A stretch of 37,659 bases of DNA. Source: Candidatus Bipolaricaulota bacterium (lineage in GTDB: Bacteria > Bipolaricaulota > Bipolaricaulia > UBA7950 > UBA9294). This document shows, piece by piece, positions 33,999 through 37,659 of the stretch (the stretch's first letter is position 1; the number at the start of each line of letters is the position of its first letter). The stretch is from positions 1 to 37,659 of the forward strand of contig JANQGM010000016.1 in NCBI GenBank assembly GCA_028277345.1, read 5' to 3'. The notes under the pieces are model-generated. The model ran no database searches. It was given only the letters and a program-made list of their open reading frames with translations, and was not told the origin of the DNA. The position numbers were made by a program, and so were the translations under genes.

Positions 33999-34319
33999 AT
34001 GAAAAAGAATCGAAATCGAAAGCCCTTCAGCGCTGCCGCAGGAGCATGCCTTCTTCTGTTTGTGCTTTGCGGATGCATGCCCACAGTCTCAGATCTCAAG
34101 GTCGTGGAGTACACTCCGCATGCGGGTGCGGACTGGCTGGTTTCCTCGCCTGAGGCCGTCGGGATGGACCCTCTTCAGATTGCCATCCTCTTCTACAATG
34201 CCGAGCGGTTGGATACGATTCGCAGCCTGCTCGTTATCAGGGATGGCTACTTGATCGCAAGGATCGAGAAAGGGTCAGATAAAGGGTCAGATCTTGTTTT
34301 TTGCTGTTTCTTGCGCTAG
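33999..34319 (+). pseudogene. Truncated lipoprotein serine hydrolase (beta-lactamase family), abutting a RAYT element
   Basis: The first 85 codons give a lipoprotein signal (LLLFVLCGC) followed by WLVSSPEAVGMDPLQIAILF and TIRSLLVIRDGYLIA, the N-terminal pattern of class-C beta-lactamase-like serine hydrolases. After IARI the frame enters the transposon end (EKGSDKGSDLVF) and stops. The catalytic S-x-x-K region and about 300 further residues are missing, and no continuation is found beyond 35203. Insertion followed by deletion, or a one-ended rearrangement, is likely. ATG 33999 follows AAGG. Confidence 0.8.
34281..34303 (+). repeat. RAYT left inverted repeat
   Basis: Starts AAAGGGTCAGATCTTG and matches the reverse complement of 35182-35203 with one mismatch in 22 bases. 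The outermost 12 bp occur twice in tandem from 34269. Confidence 0.85.
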
Positions 34320-34328
34320 AGTTGATCC

Positions 34329-35198
34329 ATGGCTCGTCCACTGAGAATCGAATATGAAGGTGCCGTGTACCATGTAACCTCCCGCGGCGATGACAGGCGA
34401 GGCATCTTTCTTGAGGATGCAGATAGAGTGTCCTTCTTGGAGATCCTAGCTGATGTTGTCAAGCGATTCGGATGGATCTGTCATGCCTACTGCCTGATGA
34501 CCAATCATTACCACCTGCTCATCGAAACACCCAATGCCAACCTATCACGAGGAATGCGTCATTTGAACGGTGTGTACACACAGCGCTTCAATCGAACACA
34601 TGGACGAGTCGGCCACGTCATGCAAGGACGGTTCAAATCCATCGTGGTAGAGAAGGAAAGTCATCTGTTGGAACTCGCTCGGTACGTAGTACTCAATCCA
34701 GTACGTGCTGAGATGGTTCGCCGTGTGGGAGATTGGAAGTGGAGTAGCTATCGTGCGACAGCCGGGCAGGAAGATCCCTTGCCATTTCTCACGATCAAGT
34801 GGCTCCTTTCGCAATTCGGTGCGAATCCAGTGGATGCTGTTGCCTCGTATCGGAAGTTTGTACGAGAAGGTTGCGGCATTGAGATATGGAATGAGCTTCG
34901 GGGCGGCGCGCTGATGGGATCGGATGATTTTGTACAGAAGCTGTCCCCCTTCCTCCACGAAATGCGGCAGCAGACGGAGATTCCCAGGAGACAACGGCTG
35001 GTTGCCAGACCCTCTCTTGAATCACTCTTTGCAGACGTAACTTCCAAAGCAGATCGGAATGAGAAGATCCATGAGGCAACCCGACAGCATGAGTACACGC
35101 TAGCACAACTCGAAGAATACTTGGGACTGCACTATTCGACGATTAGTCGGATTGCATCTCGTGTTGAGACCGAACAAATGTCAAAAGACAAGATCTGA
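34329..35198 (+). CDS. REP-associated tyrosine transposase (Y1_Tnp family)
   Basis: A 289-aa single-strand transposase. The HUH motif is His60-Tyr-His62 in MTNHYHLLIE, and the candidate catalytic Tyr119 is in LARYVVLNPVRAEM. RVGHVMQGRFKSI is the conserved region between them. A C-terminal helix-turn-helix (about 255-285, LAQLEEYLGLHYSTISRI) probably binds the element ends. The gene starts 25 nt after the left repeat, and its TGA stop lies inside the right repeat, so the last codons are also terminal-repeat sequence. All key residues are intact, so it is likely functional. Confidence 0.93.
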   Translation: MARPLRIEYEGAVYHVTSRGDDRRGIFLEDADRVSFLEILADVVKRFGWICHAYCLMTNHYHLLIETPNANLSRGMRHLNGVYTQRFNRTHGRVGHVMQGRFKSIVVEKESHLLELARYVVLNPVRAEMVRRVGDWKWSSYRATAGQEDPLPFLTIKWLLSQFGANPVDAVASYRKFVREGCGIEIWNELRGGALMGSDDFVQKLSPFLHEMRQQTEIPRRQRLVARPSLESLFADVTSKADRNEKIHEATRQHEYTLAQLEEYLGLHYSTISRIASRVETEQMSKDKI

Positions 35199-35203
35199 CC
35201 CTT
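35182..35203 (+). repeat. RAYT right inverted repeat
   Basis: CAAAAGACAAGATCTGACCC followed by TT. It contains the transposase stop codon (TGA at 35196-35198). Confidence 0.85.
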
Positions 35204-35376
35204 CGCTCTCTATCCCTTGACTTCTGCTCGCATGATCGATGCGCTCGACTGGTTCCCTGCAATCGCTTTTTTTGCTCGTTCCAAAGCGCAGCGGTATTCT
35301 GGCGATGTCTAGATGTGGATTGGAAGAAACGAAACGAGTGTGATGCGGGTGCTCATGTTGAGGGAGGAGGGCGGCG

Positions 35377-36510
35377 ATGCGAAAGTCGCTGAAGTCGGCG
35401 CTAGATGCTCTGTCTACGCCGCTTTCATCAATCTTCGGAAGTGGTTTCCTGATCGTCATCCCGATTCTTGCTGGAGTGGTTGGGGTGTGGTCGGTCGCCG
35501 CGATGGCGGGCGTCTGCGTGTTGGCGTACGCGGTTGGCGGCGTTATCCGATACAACATCGTTCATGTGGAGCCCTTGCTGCAGGAAGGCGTCGGCCGACC
35601 GACACGGCTTCTCGAACGTGGGTCGGATGTTGCATTGGCGCTGGCCTATGTTGTCTCGGTGTCGCTGTACCTTCACATCTTCTCTTCCTTTGTACTCGGC
35701 GGCCTTGGCCTCGACACCGAGTTGTATGAGAACGCCATGACAACGGGCGTCATTCTCTTCATTACGGCCATTGGTATCACGAAGGGGTTGAAATCGCTCG
35801 AGCGGATGGAGGAGTGGGCGCTCTACTTGACGATTCTGGTGATTGTAGCGGTCGTGGTCGCCTTCGCTCGCTATGACGTTGCCGCGCTGAAGGCATCGGG
35901 GTTGATTCTACCGAAGGGAACCGGACTCTCCGCATGGCGAATCCTGACCGTGGTAGGTGGAACGCTGATCGTGGTTCAAGGATTCGAGACCTCTCGCTAC
36001 CTAGGCGACGTCTACGATGCTCGAACGAGGGTGTGGTCGTCACGCTTGGCCCAGATCATCTCGACGGCCGTCTACATCAGTCTCGTTGCGTTGGCGCTTC
36101 CCGCCGTGCATACGCTCGATGGGGCCTACGGCGACAATAGCCTCATCCAGCTGGTCGGCGTTGTCGCAGCGGTGCTTGTGATTCCACTTATCGTTGCGGC
36201 AGCCCTGAGCCAGTTCGCCGCAGCTGTTGCGGATACACTGGCTGCGGTTGGGAGCCTTGAGGAAACGACGTGCCGTCGGCTCCGAGTGCGCTGGGGCTAC
36301 CTTCTCGTTGGGGCTGGCGCAATTGGGTTGACGTGGTTGGCGACCACCTATCAGATTATCGCGATTGCGTCCCGAGCATTCGCTGCCTATTACTTGCTGC
36401 AGTGTTTAGTCGCAATCACTGTGACGCAGTCCTGGCGTCGGCGTGTGAGTTTGACCGTGCTCGCGGGAATCCTGGCGTTCATTGTGATCTTCGCTGTCCC
36501 GGCGGAATAG
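35377..36510 (+). CDS. APC-superfamily-like permease
   Basis: A 377-aa integral membrane protein with about ten or eleven hydrophobic helices over its full length. The first helix contains the glycine-rich break STPLSSIFGSGFLIVIPILA, as in APC/amino-acid permease-type carriers. QGFETSRYLGDVYDARTR (about 200-217) resembles the conserved loop after helix 6 in this superfamily. At 377 aa it is shorter than typical 12-helix permeases. ATG 35377 follows GGGAGGAGG (35362-35370) by 6 nt. It stands alone between the RAYT element and the second surface-protein gene. The substrate is unknown. Confidence 0.75.
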   Translation: MRKSLKSALDALSTPLSSIFGSGFLIVIPILAGVVGVWSVAAMAGVCVLAYAVGGVIRYNIVHVEPLLQEGVGRPTRLLERGSDVALALAYVVSVSLYLHIFSSFVLGGLGLDTELYENAMTTGVILFITAIGITKGLKSLERMEEWALYLTILVIVAVVVAFARYDVAALKASGLILPKGTGLSAWRILTVVGGTLIVVQGFETSRYLGDVYDARTRVWSSRLAQIISTAVYISLVALALPAVHTLDGAYGDNSLIQLVGVVAAVLVIPLIVAAALSQFAAAVADTLAAVGSLEETTCRRLRVRWGYLLVGAGAIGLTWLATTYQIIAIASRAFAAYYLLQCLVAITVTQSWRRRVSLTVLAGILAFIVIFAVPAE

Positions 36511-36618
36511 CAGGATGCACGTCTACGCTTGCTGAAGAAGGTGCGCCCAAGAACCTTCTGTCATTGCTACAGCGTGTAATGTGCATTGCTAGGTATTTTG
36601 GTCGCGTGTCTTCCCGCT

Positions 36619-36646
36619 TTGCGACAGACGAACGATCATGTAGTAT
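36619..36646 (+). promoter_or_regulatory. Candidate promoter of second surface-protein gene
   Basis: TTGCGA (36619-36624), a 16-bp spacer and TAGTAT (36641-36646). It would give a 5' leader of about 160 nt that includes the hairpin at 36708-36738. The match is only moderate. Confidence 0.45.
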
Positions 36647-36707
36647 TCAAGATCTGCGTTTCCATAGGGTTGGGCAGATACAGTAGACATGAGTTTGACG
36701 AATTCGG

Positions 36708-36738
36708 CTTCGTTGCACGACTGCAGGGTGCAACGAAG
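36708..36738 (+). promoter_or_regulatory. Long hairpin in the leader of the second surface-protein gene
   Basis: CTTCGTTGCAC (36708-36718) and GTGCAACGAAG (36728-36738) form a perfect 11-bp stem with a 9-nt loop. No T-run follows, so it is not an intrinsic terminator. It may stabilise the messenger or be a protein-binding site. The remainder of the 36511-36813 gap contains nothing else I can identify. Confidence 0.6.
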
Positions 36739-36813
36739 TGGACAAGTTGGTGAAGAACCGAGGGGTGCGAAGAAGCGAATAAGCATCTTTGATCCGAAAG
36801 AGGAGGATCGACG

Positions 36814-37659
36814 TTGAAAAAGCAATTAGGTGTTGCAAGTGTCGTAACGCTGCTTGTTGTGACACTGTTCACCGTTTCTGCGTTAGCGACGGACGCTCAG
36901 ATGTACTTCTCGTCCGACAAGAACGGACAGAACCGAGTGACGAACATTCAGGAAGGTGACGAAGTCTGGATTGTCGTCATCGACAACGACCAGAACATTG
37001 ACTGCGATATCCGCGACAAGATGTCGCCGGATCTGAAGATCATGGATCCCAAGACCGGCGCCTACATCGTCTGGAACCGCAATGAAGCCTTCGATCCGGA
37101 GGACATCCAAGCGGACGACGATTATCTGGAAGAAACGGGCGCAGATACGGGTGTGTTCGTGTCCGTGCGCGCATTCCAGGTGGGGACCCGCGAAAGTTAC
37201 GATGATCCGGCCCTGAGCACGCATGTGGTCGATCGTCCGAATGCCGGTGTGGTCGATGACTTCCAATGGGGTCACTACCTCTACATGGATGACGACGACG
37301 ACACATTTGCTGACGATCGCCGTAGGTTGATCTACAACTATGGGTGGGCACCAGGTTATCAGGATGTTGGTGCAACTGCCGATGTTCCGTCCCAGATCGT
37401 GGCAGGAAGCGGCGAGAACTACATCATCGGCCGTTTCGAGAACATGAACACGCTGATCGGACTCTACCAGGACCCGAACGATGCGACGGATGTGGCGATC
37501 GGTCTCATGAAGATCATCGACACCGAAGCCAGCATCAGCTGGGACCAGGAGGTCTACAAGGACGCCAACACCTCGGCCTCGATCACGGTGGTGGACCCGG
37601 ACGAGAACCTCAACTGCAACGAAGTTGAGTACGTCCCGGTGTTCATCATCATCAATCCC
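36814..37659 (+). CDS. Secreted S-layer-like surface protein, copy 2 (partial, runs off window)
   Basis: 282 codons are visible with no stop. TTG 36814 is the start: AGGAGG (36801-36806) lies 7 nt upstream and the next codons are KKQLGV, leading into a signal peptide (VVTLLVVTLFTVSALA). The mature part begins TDAQMYFSSDKNGQNRVTNI, almost identical to copy 1 (SDAQMYFASDKNGQNRVTNI). Repeats such as DNDQNIDCD, EETGADTGVFVS and DPDENLNCN follow in the same order. It lacks the roughly 30-residue EQEEYVPYKGHYPGD-type insertion of copy 1. It is probably the same kind of structural surface protein. Confidence 0.88.
   Translation, partial: MKKQLGVASVVTLLVVTLFTVSALATDAQMYFSSDKNGQNRVTNIQEGDEVWIVVIDNDQNIDCDIRDKMSPDLKIMDPKTGAYIVWNRNEAFDPEDIQADDDYLEETGADTGVFVSVRAFQVGTRESYDDPALSTHVVDRPNAGVVDDFQWGHYLYMDDDDDTFADDRRRLIYNYGWAPGYQDVGATADVPSQIVAGSGENYIIGRFENMNTLIGLYQDPNDATDVAIGLMKIIDTEASISWDQEVYKDANTSASITVVDPDENLNCNEVEYVPVFIIINP

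Larger units (their letters stand above)
34269..35203 (+). mobile_element. RAYT (REP-associated tyrosine transposase) element
   Basis: An IS200-like unit with imperfect terminal inverted repeats at 34281-34303 and 35182-35203. Between them is one Y1 transposase gene. The first 12 bp of the left end (AAAGGGTCAGAT) are duplicated just outside at 34269-34280. The left side directly adjoins the truncated serine hydrolase. Confidence 0.85.

Overview
This is a bacterial chromosome segment of moderately high GC. The gene content points to an anaerobe with an elaborate cell surface. It has a tungsten-type aldehyde:ferredoxin oxidoreductase, two flavodoxin-fold reductases, an aldo/keto reductase with two 4Fe-4S motifs, several lipoproteins, and large secreted proteins resembling S-layer subunits. 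The 23S and 5S rRNA genes stand together under their own promoters with no 16S gene beside them. I cannot assign a phylum from sequence alone. An uncultured anaerobic lineage such as Bipolaricaulota is only a guess.

Layout. (1) 1-3073: a YtrA-type GntR regulator with a perfect operator at the window edge, a DUF1648-like membrane protein, and an ABC-2 exporter (ATPase plus permease), all translationally coupled. (2) 3142-5761: an exported alpha/beta hydrolase and the 16S rRNA dimethylase RsmA. (3) 5819-9145: 23S-5S rRNA operon with tandem promoters, a 33-bp processing stem and a terminator. (4) 9146-10213: a more AT-rich two-gene insert (unknown protein plus DUF2335) flanked by a repeat of the 5S 3' end and terminator-like hairpins. 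(5) 10258-13321: CDF metal transporter, Fe-S aldo/keto reductase, a lipoprotein and the remnant of a second aldo/keto reductase. (6) 13412-20660, minus strand: a tight seven-gene operon of ArsR-type regulator, two flavodoxin-family proteins, two AHSA1-PDZ-DinB three-domain paralogues, aldehyde:ferredoxin oxidoreductase and a membrane protein. This is the most striking gene set in the window. (7) 20778-24330: TIMP-like lipoprotein, frameshifted GNAT, Ogt, membrane-anchored AMMECR1 protein, and an M20 peptidase. (8) 24327-27890: tRNA-Asn followed by an accessory region in which the tRNA 3' end plus a hairpin recurs twice; its genes encode SnoaL-like, DUF3795 and PKD/OB-fold proteins. (9) 27942-30268: VOC protein, beta-propeller lipoprotein with an exact 135-bp repeat, and a degenerate hydrolase. 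(10) 30499-37659: two paralogous S-layer-like proteins (the second runs off the window) around a lipoprotein hydrolase fragment abutting a RAYT (REP-associated tyrosine transposase) element, and an APC-like permease.

How the genes may work together. The seven-gene operon reads as one regulated redox/detoxification unit: a repressor-like sensor, flavin electron carriers, a W-pterin aldehyde oxidoreductase, and two paralogues that combine a lipid/hydrophobic-ligand fold (SRPBCC), a PDZ domain and a DinB-fold putative metal-dependent transferase. That role is inference. At two structural RNA loci (5S and tRNA-Asn), foreign-looking genes lie between copies of the RNA 3' tail and hairpins, and no integrase is visible. 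This suggests non-autonomous insertion at RNA gene ends.
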